From an uncultured Ruminiclostridium sp. (lineage in GTDB: Bacteria; Bacillota; Clostridia; Oscillospirales; Ruminococcaceae): a DNA stretch of 49,923 nucleotides. A program made the translations under genes and the position numbers. The notes under the pieces are model-generated. The model saw only the letters and a program-made list of their open reading frames with translations. It was not told the DNA's origin and did no database searches. The stretch covers positions 1-49,923 of the forward strand of contig CAJTTE010000019.1 of assembly GCA_910579265.1 (NCBI GenBank). Reading direction: 5' to 3'. Shown one piece after another: positions 8,116 through 15,763 of this stretch (position 1 is its first letter; each line of letters opens with the position of its first letter).

Positions 8116-8157
8116 AAACAAATGAGTCCGCATACGGAGGCTCGGAAAGGAAAAATT

Positions 8158-8853
8158 ATGCTTGAAGAATTGAAGAGAAGGGTCCTTGAGGCTAACCTGA
8201 TGCTTCCCAGACTTGGTCTGGTGACTTTTACATGGGGGAATGTATCGGGAATCGATCGCGAACATGGACTTGTAGTAATCAAGCCCTCCGGTGTGGAGTA
8301 TGAGAATTTGAGGGCGGAGGATATGGCGGTAGTCAGTCTTGAAAGCGGCATGCAGACGGAGGGAAAATATAAGCCCTCCAGCGATACGCCCACGCACCTG
8401 GAGCTGTACAGGGAGTTTAAGAATATCGGGGGAGTCGTTCATACTCACAGCCGGTGGGCTACCTCGTTCGCTCAGGCAGGCGTCGGGATCTCTCCTTTCG
8501 GAACCACCCATGCCGACTATTTTTACGGGGAAATACCGTGTACGCGTGCCATGACCGAAGCGGAGATCAAGGGCGAATATGAAAAAGAGACGGGAAAAGT
8601 GATAATTGAAAGCTTCAGGGATACGGATCCGGATTCGGTTCCGGCGATCCTGGTCAAAAGCCACGGCCCCTTCGCATGGGGGAAGGATTGCCTCGAGGCG
8701 GTCCATAATGCGGCGGTGCTGGAAGAAGCGGCCTTTATGAATTTTCATACCCTTCTTCTTAATCCTCATACGGAGCCTGTACAAAAAACGCTTCTGGACA
8801 GACATTATTTAAGAAAACACGGCGAGAACGCTTATTACGGGCAAGTTCAGTGA
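8158..8853 (+). CDS. araD: L-ribulose-5-phosphate 4-epimerase
   Basis: A class II aldolase-family enzyme that interconverts L-ribulose-5-phosphate and D-xylulose-5-phosphate. At 231 aa it has the normal AraD length. Visible active-site residues are D76 (SSDTPTH), the zinc ligands H95 and H97 (VVHTHSRWAT), H169 (VKSHGPFAWG) and the C-terminal Tyr in KHGENAYYGQ. The N-terminal TWGNVSGID is the family phosphate-binding loop. ATG 8158 has AAAGGA upstream and matches the family start; an earlier ATG at 8122 would add 12 residues. The stop overlaps the start of the next gene by one base (TGATG), which couples it to the NusG-II/ApbE genes. Confidence 0.92.
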   Translation: MLEELKRRVLEANLMLPRLGLVTFTWGNVSGIDREHGLVVIKPSGVEYENLRAEDMAVVSLESGMQTEGKYKPSSDTPTHLELYREFKNIGGVVHTHSRWATSFAQAGVGISPFGTTHADYFYGEIPCTRAMTEAEIKGEYEKETGKVIIESFRDTDPDSVPAILVKSHGPFAWGKDCLEAVHNAAVLEEAAFMNFHTLLLNPHTEPVQKTLLDRHYLRKHGENAYYGQVQ

Positions 8854-9185
8854 TGAGACTAAGGATAGTTTATCTGATCACCTCTTTGATTTTTATTGCG
8901 GGATTGGCAGGTTGTTTCTTTATTCTCAGAACATCTGAAACGGATACTGTGGAGATCATAAGAGACGATGAGGTGCTTTACAGGTTCGATCTGAAGGATT
9001 CCGAGGACAGAATATTCAAAATCGAATACAATGGCAGCTATAATCTTATTGAAATAAGCGGAGGACGCATAAGAGTCAGGGAGGCGGGATGCAGAGACAA
9101 TACCTGCGTAAAAATGGGTTGGCTTCAAAATTCGGCCGCTATCGTCTGTCTCCCGAATCATCTGGTCATACGTTTCTCCGGGTGA
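8853..9185 (+). CDS. NusG domain II-type extracytoplasmic protein
   Basis: A 110-aa protein with one N-terminal hydrophobic segment (about residues 5-24) and an exported beta-rich domain. It contains the Cys-bearing EAGCRDNTCVKMGW and ends AAIVCLPNHLVIRF, typical of the stand-alone NusG domain II family of Firmicutes. That family is unrelated in role to transcription factor NusG. It commonly sits beside Gx transporters and FMN-binding or ApbE proteins, as here. The ATG at 8853 overlaps the araD stop; GTG 8850 is an alternative. A role in a surface redox or flavinylation system is inferred from neighbours. The conserved cysteines could form a disulfide. Confidence 0.75.
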   Translation: MRLRIVYLITSLIFIAGLAGCFFILRTSETDTVEIIRDDEVLYRFDLKDSEDRIFKIEYNGSYNLIEISGGRIRVREAGCRDNTCVKMGWLQNSAAIVCLPNHLVIRFSG

Positions 9186-9222
9186 AAAAACAGACGCTTC
9201 AGCGGGATAGGAGGCCTTAACA

Positions 9223-9750
9223 TTGTCTGACAGACTGAAAAGGCTTGCGGAGCTGTCGATCCTTACGGCGCTGGCTCTGATCATCTTCGTGGTTGAGCTT
9301 CAGTTTCCAAGCATTACGCCCATAGCGGGCGTCAAGCTCGGATTGGCAAATATTATAACGGTTTACGGAGTTTACCGGTATAAGGCCGGGGAGACGGCTT
9401 CGGTCCTGTTGGTCAGGATATTGCTCGGAAGTCTTTTCGGCGGTAATCCCTCCGCGATTATATACAGCCTTTCGGGAGGAGCTCTGTGTCTTTCGGGAAT
9501 GCTCCTTCTGAAAAAAATAATACCGGAAAACAGACTCTGGGTATGCAGCGTTCTGGGGGCGGTACTCCATAATCTGGGACAGACGGCGGCGGCTTATTTT
9601 GTTATGGGTAAGGCGGTATTTTTGTATCTGCCTTTTTTGACGGTGAGCGGATGCGTTGCCGGGGCGATAACGGGAATGTGCGCTCAGCTCGTTCTTATGC
9701 GTTTTCGCAAAAACGGAAAAGGAGGCAATCCCAATGCAAAAACAAAATAA
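9223..9750 (+). CDS. Gx transporter family membrane protein (heptaprenyl diphosphate synthase component I-like)
   Basis: A polytopic membrane protein of 175 aa with about five hydrophobic helices. It carries GVKLGLANIITVYGVYRY and GSLFGGNPSAIIYSLSGG, hallmarks of the family often labelled Gx transporter or HepT component I. The start is TTG 9223, chosen because a perfect AGGAGG (9209-9214) lies 8 bases upstream and no ATG fits. The end overlaps apbE by 17 bases, so the two are coupled. Related proteins are thought to be small-molecule transporters near ECF or quinone-related genes; the substrate here is unknown. The ApbE partner suggests a flavin- or quinone-linked role. Confidence 0.78.
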   Translation: MSDRLKRLAELSILTALALIIFVVELQFPSITPIAGVKLGLANIITVYGVYRYKAGETASVLLVRILLGSLFGGNPSAIIYSLSGGALCLSGMLLLKKIIPENRLWVCSVLGAVLHNLGQTAAAYFVMGKAVFLYLPFLTVSGCVAGAITGMCAQLVLMRFRKNGKGGNPNAKTK

Positions 9751-10750
9751 AAAATCAGCGGCGGCTCTGGTTTGTGCCGCAATCATGCTCGCGGGATGCG
9801 CCGGCCCGGAAAACAAGATCACGTCAAGCAGTTTTATAGCTATGGACACATATATCTCGGCAACCCTATACGGAGATAATGGTAAGGAAGCGGCAGGAAA
9901 GATAAAGGAGGAGATACTGAGACTCGAGGGATTGTTTTCCGTTACCGATGAAAAAAGCGATCTGTGGCGGATCAATCACACGGCGGGAGGAAATGCGCGT
10001 GTATCTCCCGATACCGCCGAAATAATCGGAAAAACTCTGGAGATATGCGAAAAAAGCGGCGGAGCACTTGATATTACTCTGTACCCAGTAGTTGCCGAAT
10101 GGGGTTTTACCGGAAACGAATATAAGATACCCGGGGAGGATATATTGAAGAGCCTTCTGGAAAATACGGACTACAGGCGTGTTAAGGTGACCGGGGATAC
10201 CGTTTCCGTGCCCGAAGGATTTCAGATAGATTTAGGCGCCAGCGCAAAGGGCTATGCCGGCGATAAGATCATCGGCATAATGAAGGCGGAGGGCGTAAGC
10301 TCGGCTATCGTCAATCTGGGCGGAAACGTTCAGACCCTTGGAGCAAAGCCGGACGGCTCGGATTGGAATATAGGCATACAGGATCCTTTCGGGGAGGGAT
10401 ATATAGGCACGCTCAGGGTAAAAGACAAGGCGGTGGTGACATCGGGCGGCTATGAGAGGTATTTTGAGGAAAACGGCAAAAGATACTGGCATATCATTGA
10501 CCCTTCGGACGGATATCCCGCAGATAACGGGATAGTTTCCGCAACGGTAATAGGCGACAGCGGAATGTTCTGCGACGCTATGTCCACGGCTCTTTTTGTA
10601 ATGGGAACGGACAAATCGCAGGAATATTGGAGAAAACACAGAGATTTTGAGATGATACTTGTCGGAGACGACGGTACGGTGACCGTAAGCGAAGGGATCT
10701 ATGAAAGCTTCTCGCCTTCGGAGGGCGTAAAGGTGGATCTGATCAAATAG
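9734..10750 (+). CDS. apbE: FAD:protein FMN transferase, lipoprotein
   Basis: This enzyme covalently attaches FMN from FAD to Thr or Ser of target proteins outside the membrane. The 338-aa protein starts with a lipoprotein signal and lipobox L19-A-G-C22. Family motifs follow in order: MDTYISATLYG (FAD site), GALDITLYPVVAEWGF, IDLGASAKGYAGDK, NLGGNVQTLG, TSGGYERYF, HIIDPSDGYPA and a metal-binding CDAMSTALFVMG. GGAGG lies 9 bases before ATG 9734. It is the last gene of a run with a NusG-II protein and a Gx transporter. No FMN-binding-domain target protein is present in the window. Confidence 0.93.
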   Translation: MQKQNKKSAAALVCAAIMLAGCAGPENKITSSSFIAMDTYISATLYGDNGKEAAGKIKEEILRLEGLFSVTDEKSDLWRINHTAGGNARVSPDTAEIIGKTLEICEKSGGALDITLYPVVAEWGFTGNEYKIPGEDILKSLLENTDYRRVKVTGDTVSVPEGFQIDLGASAKGYAGDKIIGIMKAEGVSSAIVNLGGNVQTLGAKPDGSDWNIGIQDPFGEGYIGTLRVKDKAVVTSGGYERYFEENGKRYWHIIDPSDGYPADNGIVSATVIGDSGMFCDAMSTALFVMGTDKSQEYWRKHRDFEMILVGDDGTVTVSEGIYESFSPSEGVKVDLIK

Positions 10751-11156
10751 AAAAGGTTTTTCGGTAAATGCACGACGGAATAACCGGAGTTTTTCCGAAA
10801 TCTGCCGGAATGCTGTTTTTCGGCTCGTTCATAAAGGTGCGAGCAGAGTCTGAACGATTACCGCTTGTGAACGGAGTTTGGATTTCCCCAGCGGGTCCGC
10901 TTCCGGATTCGTTTTTTAAACCTGTTTTTTATTTGCATTATTATCCGTTTCCCGGTTTTTCAGGCGGATCCGCGCAGTAGCCTTTTAAGCCGTGTCCGAC
11001 CGCTTTGGCTCATGTTTTCCTGCCTTTTTACAAAGCGTTGCGGCGTCCTTTTCTTTCGGATACCTTTGAGGGGCGACATTACGTAATATCATTGTTATTG
11101 CCGAAAGAAGGGATTTCTATTTAGGAAGCCGATGAAGGGCTTAAACGGTATCAATA
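10751..11156. other. Gene-free spacer after apbE
   Basis: About 400 bp with no credible gene. One 70-codon frame (10768-10980) has poor composition. No clear terminator directly follows apbE; the nearest strong hairpin is at 11157. Confidence 0.4.
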
Positions 11157-11194
11157 AAAAATAACCGGAGCAGATCTTCGCTCCGGTTATTTTT
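11157..11194. terminator. Bidirectional terminator hairpin
   Basis: A 14-bp perfect stem (about 11158-11171 with 11180-11193) contains ACCGGAGC/GCTCCGGT and is flanked by A and T runs on both sides. It may end read-through from apbE, or minus-strand read-through from thiT. Confidence 0.7.
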
Positions 11195-11424
11195 AAGCCC
11201 TCGTAAGCACCGTTTACGCAGAATATTTCTCGTTTCATTACGTTTTTCTTTATTCGGCGCAAAGCCATGGGGCGTCTGTTATTAAATGACAAGTGCGTGA
11301 AATTTTGCCGCCGTTCATACGGCATTTCGGATTTGCGGTTTCCACCGTCTTCGGCTGCCGCCGCGGAGAGCGTTATTTAGCGTCAGGCTTTTTGCGCCCA
11401 TGATCCAGCCGTCGATGCCGTTTC

Positions 11425-11459
11425 AAAAAACAACGCTCCTGTCAATCGGACAGGAGCGT
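11425..11459 (-). terminator. Terminator of thiT
   Basis: ACGCTCCTGTC (11433-11443) pairs with GACAGGAGCGT (11449-11459). On the minus strand it is followed after three bases by a T run (A run at 11425-11430). It lies 17 bp beyond the thiT stop. Confidence 0.85.
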
Positions 11460-11476
11460 CAGACGCAGGAAGACCA

Positions 11477-12274
11477 TCAACCGGCTTTTTTTTCTTTAAA
11501 GCCGGCCCGTTTTATAATCAAAGTGGCGGCCGTACCGAGTATCATAAGGATAATTACGGGAATCCAGCTGTATATCGTGGTTCGCGTTATGGCGGTTATG
11601 TCGAAGCCCTCCTCGGTCTGTATCATGGCAAAGATCAGAACGAAGGATATCACGGTCGCTAACGCGACGGGTACGGAGGATACAAGGTTTCCAGCCGAAC
11701 GGGTATCGATCGGCACGCGCTTTATATGCTCTCCGGTAAGAGTGAACACCTTTCCCGCGAAATATGCTCCCGCTACGGTTATAACGGTTTCGGGAATCAT
11801 ATATGCGGCATTGTATATGAAGGAATACAAAAGTCCGTCGCTTGTGGGGATGGAAACGCCCGCCCATACCGTGCAGCCCGAAATTACATGGCACAGGTAA
11901 CGAAGGGCACATACGACCAGGGCGCCGGCAGCAAGAGAAAGTCCCTGATCCTTTATCCTTCCTCTAAAGATACCGCCCAGACCCATAACGGCAAAGGCCA
12001 CTACGTAATCAAGCATGATTATGGCTATTACGGCTCCGGCACTTGTGGCATATGTAAGATCCTTCATGCCGGAAAGAAGCTGGAGAATGCTTGCCGCAAA
12101 GCCCGCAAGAAGTCCCCAGGCGGTTTTGTGGCGATAGGCTATCACTATTACCGGGAGCATACCGAATGCGGTTACCGAGCCGCCGAAGGGCATGTCTATT
12201 ATTTTCAGCATGCTCAAAATAAAGCCAAGGGCCAGCATTACGGCAGTTTCCGTAAGTCTTAGGGATTTTTTCAT
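11477..12274 (-). CDS. thiT: Energy-coupled thiamine transporter S component ThiT
   Basis: A substrate-binding S component of an ECF vitamin transporter, 265 aa. Its N-terminal region (SMLKIIDMPFGGSVTAFGML followed by PVIVIAYRHKTAWGLLAGF) is the characteristic ThiT motif region, followed by further helices including LSLAAGALVVCALRYLCHVISG. About six or seven membrane segments are visible; the C-terminal extension makes it longer than the classic form of about 190 aa. The gene is monocistronic, with its own promoter, TPP riboswitch with attenuator, and terminator. It would work with a shared EcfA/EcfT module not in this window. Riboswitch control independently supports thiamine as the substrate. 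Confidence 0.9.
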   Translation of the reverse strand: MKKSLRLTETAVMLALGFILSMLKIIDMPFGGSVTAFGMLPVIVIAYRHKTAWGLLAGFAASILQLLSGMKDLTYATSAGAVIAIIMLDYVVAFAVMGLGGIFRGRIKDQGLSLAAGALVVCALRYLCHVISGCTVWAGVSIPTSDGLLYSFIYNAAYMIPETVITVAGAYFAGKVFTLTGEHIKRVPIDTRSAGNLVSSVPVALATVISFVLIFAMIQTEEGFDITAITRTTIYSWIPVIILMILGTAATLIIKRAGFKEKKAG

Positions 12275-12385
12275 TTTCTGTTTTTCCTTTCGTTTTCCGA
12301 ATATTTTGCAGTTGAGCGTTGTATCCGTTTATCCATTTAAACAGCCCGATTTTTCTTGAGGCTCAGCGTTTAAATAACCGGAAAT

Positions 12386-12419
12386 AAAAAGCCCCGTGCG
12401 TCGGTGAACGCACAGGGCC
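12386..12419 (-). terminator. Riboswitch attenuator terminator
   Basis: On the minus strand an 11-bp GC-rich stem with one G-U pair (12408-12418 with 12391-12401) is followed by TTTTT (12386-12390). It lies 42 bases beyond the TPP aptamer and before thiT, so it is the expression platform: bound TPP would favour termination. Confidence 0.85.
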
Positions 12420-12460
12420 GAGGTATTTACCTGACAATGCAAAGTCAATACAAATCTATT

Positions 12461-12547
12461 CTCCCTACGTCGGCATTATCCGAATCAGGTCAATAGGTCG
12501 AAACGTCAGTCCGTTTCCTCTCAGCCGATATATCAGCTCCCTGCGGT
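12461..12547 (-). promoter_or_regulatory. TPP (thiamine pyrophosphate) riboswitch aptamer
   Basis: On the minus strand the conserved core is clear: GGGAGCTGATATATC then GGCTGAGAGG, a variable P3 hairpin, then GACCTGATTCGGATAATGCC followed by GACGTAGGGA. These match the THI element (CTGAGA, ACCTGAT.TGGATAATGCCA, CGTAGGGA). The predicted start of transcription falls at the aptamer's 5' edge. It controls thiT. Confidence 0.95.
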
Positions 12548-12551
12548 TATG

Positions 12552-12580
12552 ATTATAGCATCTTACCGACCGAATGTCAA
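12552..12580 (-). promoter_or_regulatory. Consensus promoter of the thiT transcript
   Basis: On the minus strand TTGACA (complement of 12575-12580), a 17-base spacer and TATAAT (complement of 12552-12557): a perfect sigma-A match. It is divergent from the rimP promoter 30 bp away. Confidence 0.88.
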
Positions 12581-12609
12581 TAATTTTTTTAAAATTCTTC
12601 CAAAAACTA

Positions 12610-12638
12610 TTGACAAGTTCAGTAGACGGTGGTATAAT
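12610..12638 (+). promoter_or_regulatory. Consensus promoter of the rimP-nusA-infB operon
   Basis: TTGACA at 12610-12615, a 17-base spacer and TATAAT at 12633-12638. It is back to back with the thiT promoter. The leader before rimP is about 95 bases. Confidence 0.88.
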
Positions 12639-12737
12639 ATGCTATGATGAAGTATGGTAAGACTGGGCCTTGGCTCGGTCTTAACTTCTTGTATGGGGAA
12701 TTTGAAGTTCCTCCGGTATAATTTGAAGAGGTTACGT

Positions 12738-13241
12738 ATGGCTAAGGAAAAGGGAGGCAAGAGAGCTCTTGCGCCTAAAATAGAGGCTGAAGCGGAGGCT
12801 TTGGCACTGCCCCTCGTTGAAGAGGCGGGATGTGTCCTGTGGGATGTGTGTTTTGAGAAGGAAGGGGCAATGTGGTATCTCAGGGTGCTTTTTGATAATG
12901 AAGAAGGCATAGACAGCGACATTTGCGAAGAGATATCCAAGCCGATAAACGAGCTGTTCGACAAACAGAGTTTTATCGAACAGGTGGATATTCTGGAAAT
13001 AGGCACTCCCGGGGTTTATAAGAAGCTCAGAAAGCCTGAGCATTTTCGTTTATGCACGGGAGAAAGAATCAGGGCTCAGGTCAAAACGGAAAAGGGCGAA
13101 AAATTCGTTATAGGTAAGCTTGACGATTATGACCATGAACAAAGAGAAATAGTCGTCGGCGGTGAAAGGATACGATTGGCCAAATGCGTCAAGGTGAATT
13201 CGGAGCCGGAGGACGATGAAGAAGAGACGCAAACGGATTGA
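12738..13241 (+). CDS. rimP: Ribosome maturation factor RimP
   Basis: A 167-aa protein that helps mature the 30S subunit. The N-terminal alpha/beta domain contains LPLVEEAGCVLWDVCFEKEG and LRVLFDNEEGIDSDICEEIS. The linker EIGTPGVYKKLRKPEHF corresponds to the family's SPG-x-R-L-..-HF segment. The C-terminal SH3-like domain (about 100-155) is followed by a short acidic tail. ATG 12738 has GAAGAGG 7 bases upstream; the frame runs 28 codons further back with no supported start. It is first in the standard nusA operon, and a 371-bp gap separates it from nusA. Confidence 0.92.
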   Translation: MAKEKGGKRALAPKIEAEAEALALPLVEEAGCVLWDVCFEKEGAMWYLRVLFDNEEGIDSDICEEISKPINELFDKQSFIEQVDILEIGTPGVYKKLRKPEHFRLCTGERIRAQVKTEKGEKFVIGKLDDYDHEQREIVVGGERIRLAKCVKVNSEPEDDEEETQTD

Positions 13242-13612
13242 AGCATAATGGGTCTTCCGATCGGGAAATCGCGCTTCAGGCAATAAAGGGCATATTCGCG
13301 GATCAAGACAGACCGGCGGCTCAATGTAAAAGGTCAATAGGATCCGGCGGCTTTGCCTTGATAACATTTTCATAGAATTTATAAAAGAAGACACAGCGGA
13401 AACTGCCTGCATATGTTAAAAAATACGGTGACTGACAGCAGCAGGGAAATGCTTAATCCGCTCATAATAAAAACGATAAGCCGCAGTCTTTTTGAAACGA
13501 TGAACACGGAGTTTTACGGAGCGGTTTCGCATACGGTGCATTCCGAATGGCAACAGACGGTATCCGCAGGCGGAAAAAATTATTTCATTTTCATACAGGA
13601 GGAAAACGAACA
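13242..13612. other. Spacer between rimP and nusA
   Basis: About 370 bp, unusually long for this operon. No terminator, promoter or coding frame is convincing. The open frame at 13413-13721 runs out of phase into nusA and has no protein-like composition. Confidence 0.4.
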
Positions 13613-14677
13613 ATGGCTACCAATGAAAAAGACGTCAGCTTCAACGAAGCGCTGGCAATGCTCGCAAAGGAGAAGGAGCTTGATCCCGAGCTGCTGGTGG
13701 AAAAGATACAGACGGCCGTAACCATTGCGGTAAAAAAGGAATATCCGAGAAGCGAAAATATAAAATTTGATATAGACGGAAAAAGCGGAGCTTTTATTGT
13801 TTCCATAGTTAAGGAAATAGTCGAGGACGTGGAGGATGAGGCCAATCAGATAACGATCGAGCAGGCACGTCAGTATGATAAAAAGCTTAAGGTCGGTGAT
13901 AACTGCGTCATACCCCTGGATACGAAGCATTTCGGAAGGATCGCGGCTCAGACCGCCAAACAGGTCATCAAACAGGGCATTAAGGATGTTGAACGCAATA
14001 AGCTTATCGAGCAGTGGGGCGAGCTTCAGAATGAAGCGGCTACCGTTAAGGTCATACGCGTCGAGCCGTCTACCGGCAATGCTACCGTGGAAATAAACGG
14101 CAATGAGGTCCCCCTGTTCAGGAGCGAGCAGCTTGCAAACGACGAGCTTCACGAAAACGATATGATAAAGGTTTATGTCAGCGGAGCTTCTCCCAGCGAC
14201 CGCAGACCTATGCTCAGGATCAGCAGAACAAACCGTGAGCTTATAAAGAGACTATTTGAGCTGGAGGTGCCCGAAATTTACGAGGGCGTCGTGGAGATAA
14301 AGTCTATCAGCAGAGAGGCCGGTCAGAGAAGCAAGATGGCGGTTTCAAGCAACGATCCGAACGTGGATCCGCTCGGCGCATGCATAGGTCCTCAAAGAAG
14401 CAGGGTTTCCAAGATCAGCGAGGAGCTAAGGGGAGAAAAGATAGATATAGTGGTTTACAGCGAGGATCCGTGCGAATTTATAAAGCAGGCGCTTAAGCCC
14501 GCAGACGTTCTGAGCGTCGAGATACCGGAGGAGGGAGTAAAGGCGTGCAGCGTCGTAGTTCCCGACAATCAGCTTTCACTGGCTATAGGGAACAAGGGAC
14601 TCAACGCAAAGCTTGCCGCCCGTCTTACCGGATATAAGATAGATATCAAGCCTGAAAGCGGATTTTTTGAGGGCTGA
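13613..14677 (+). CDS. nusA: Transcription termination/antitermination factor NusA
   Basis: An RNA polymerase-binding factor that affects pausing, termination and antitermination. The 354-aa length is that of the short Gram-positive form without the C-terminal acidic repeats. The N-terminal domain (SFNEALAMLAKEKELDPELL) binds polymerase. It is followed by an S1 domain (about 130-200) and KH domains: DPLGACIGPQRSRV from residue 252 and AIGNKGLNAKLAARLTG from about 324. CAGGAGG lies 10 bases before ATG 13613, which also matches the family start; an upstream in-frame ATG at 13547 would add 22 unsupported residues. Confidence 0.95.
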   Translation: MATNEKDVSFNEALAMLAKEKELDPELLVEKIQTAVTIAVKKEYPRSENIKFDIDGKSGAFIVSIVKEIVEDVEDEANQITIEQARQYDKKLKVGDNCVIPLDTKHFGRIAAQTAKQVIKQGIKDVERNKLIEQWGELQNEAATVKVIRVEPSTGNATVEINGNEVPLFRSEQLANDELHENDMIKVYVSGASPSDRRPMLRISRTNRELIKRLFELEVPEIYEGVVEIKSISREAGQRSKMAVSSNDPNVDPLGACIGPQRSRVSKISEELRGEKIDIVVYSEDPCEFIKQALKPADVLSVEIPEEGVKACSVVVPDNQLSLAIGNKGLNAKLAARLTGYKIDIKPESGFFEG

Positions 14678-14935
14678 CCGCCGGAGAAAGCAAAAAGGCG
14701 GCTTGCCGTCCGAAATCTCTTGATTCGGGGGGCGGCGGTTCGGTTAGCTGCATCCGAACAGCCTGACATAAAAACATAATGTTTTCGGTATATTTTACGG
14801 ATCTCAGGGCTTTTCGGAGGTGTCCGTGCATCGGGCTCCGGAAATGGCCGCCCGGGTCGTTTTATTCGGTCAAGCTGATCGCATACAGAAAATATAAATA
14901 GCCATTGTCTTATTTTATGAAAAGGACGGTGTGTC

Positions 14936-15202
14936 GTGGGTAAGGTTGAACCACTCAGAAAGTGCCTCGGCTGTGAGGAAATGATCGGTAAAAAGGGCTT
15001 GCTCCGTATAGTTAAGGATAAGGAAGGAAACCTCTTTCTTGACCTTACGGGAAAAAAGAACGGACGCGGAGCATATATTTGCAGAAGCTCGGCTTGCTTT
15101 AAATCTGCAAGAAAGAAAAAAGCTTTTGAGAAGTCGTTCAAATGCAGAATTCCCGACGATATTTACGACAGGCTCGAAAAAGAGGTCGAGGGTGCGGAAT
15201 AA
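14936..15202 (+). CDS. ylxR: YlxR (RnpM/DUF448) RNA-binding protein
   Basis: An 88-aa basic protein of the YlxR family, encoded between nusA and infB in most Firmicutes. The family signatures are present: PLRKCLGCEEM near the N-terminus and GRGAYICRSSACF in the middle. The start is GTG 14936, with AAAGGACGG 7 bases upstream. A B. subtilis relative has been reported to bind RNase P RNA; otherwise it is treated as a small nucleic-acid-binding factor. The 258-bp gap from nusA holds nothing recognisable. Confidence 0.92.
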   Translation: MGKVEPLRKCLGCEEMIGKKGLLRIVKDKEGNLFLDLTGKKNGRGAYICRSSACFKSARKKKAFEKSFKCRIPDDIYDRLEKEVEGAE

Positions 15203-15239
15203 AAGCGTTTAATATGCGTCAGGATCGAAAGGATCGTTT

Positions 15240-15533
15240 ATGAAGCTTTCTACTCTGGGATTAATGAGAAAGGTCGGATGTCTCGTTTTCGGCTTTGACG
15301 CCGTGGGACGGGAGATAACAAGCACATCTTCCGATATTTCGGGCATCCTTATTACGCGGGATCTTTCGGTTAAGACACGTAAGGAGCTGGAGTTCCTGAG
15401 GGATAAGCACAAAAGAGATATTAAAATTGTCGAGCTGGATATCGATATGGATGAGACAGAGAAAATCCTCGGAAAGAGAACCGGAATAATTGCGGTCATG
15501 GAAGAGGGCTTCTGGAGATCGGCGGAACAATGA
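15240..15533 (+). CDS. ylxQ: L7Ae/L30e-like ribosomal protein family (YlxQ)
   Basis: A 97-aa protein with the L7Ae/L30e fold expected at this place in the operon. It shows the usual RKVGCLVFGFDAVGREI start, in which the family's GxxxV motif is only loosely kept. A central ILITRDLSVKTRKELEFLRD follows, and then GKRTGIIAVMEEGF near the end. ATG 15240 has GAAAGGA 6 bases upstream. Family members bind K-turn RNA; the exact role of YlxQ is not settled. It lies 37 bp after ylxR and is cotranscribed with it. Confidence 0.85.
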   Translation: MKLSTLGLMRKVGCLVFGFDAVGREITSTSSDISGILITRDLSVKTRKELEFLRDKHKRDIKIVELDIDMDETEKILGKRTGIIAVMEEGFWRSAEQ

Positions 15534-15763
15534 ACCGCACTCCGGGGTATCGCCAAATCAAGGCAAATGAGTCAATTAAAGCAAAAAAACTATCATATGA
15601 CTTTGTCTTTACGATATTACTATTAGAGCATCCGGATAACGGGATCACGTTAAACGGCACAGAATAAAAATTGACGGTCGGCTGTACACCGTAAGGAGTC
15701 TGAACATTACAGTTTGTCTGTTGAAATATAATAAAATGACCTAATGATATTGGGGGATAATGA

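Noticed and set aside
7873..8805. 310-codon ORF antisense to the kinase and araD
   Set aside because: The plus strand encodes conserved kinase and AraD motifs. The antisense frame has no family motif and crosses two real genes.
10768..10980. 70-codon ORF after apbE
   Set aside because: The composition (Phe/Pro/Gly/Ser-rich) is not protein-like; only a marginal AAAGG lies upstream.
13413..13721. 102-codon ORF between rimP and nusA
   Set aside because: It runs out of frame into nusA, has no ribosome binding site and no family motif.
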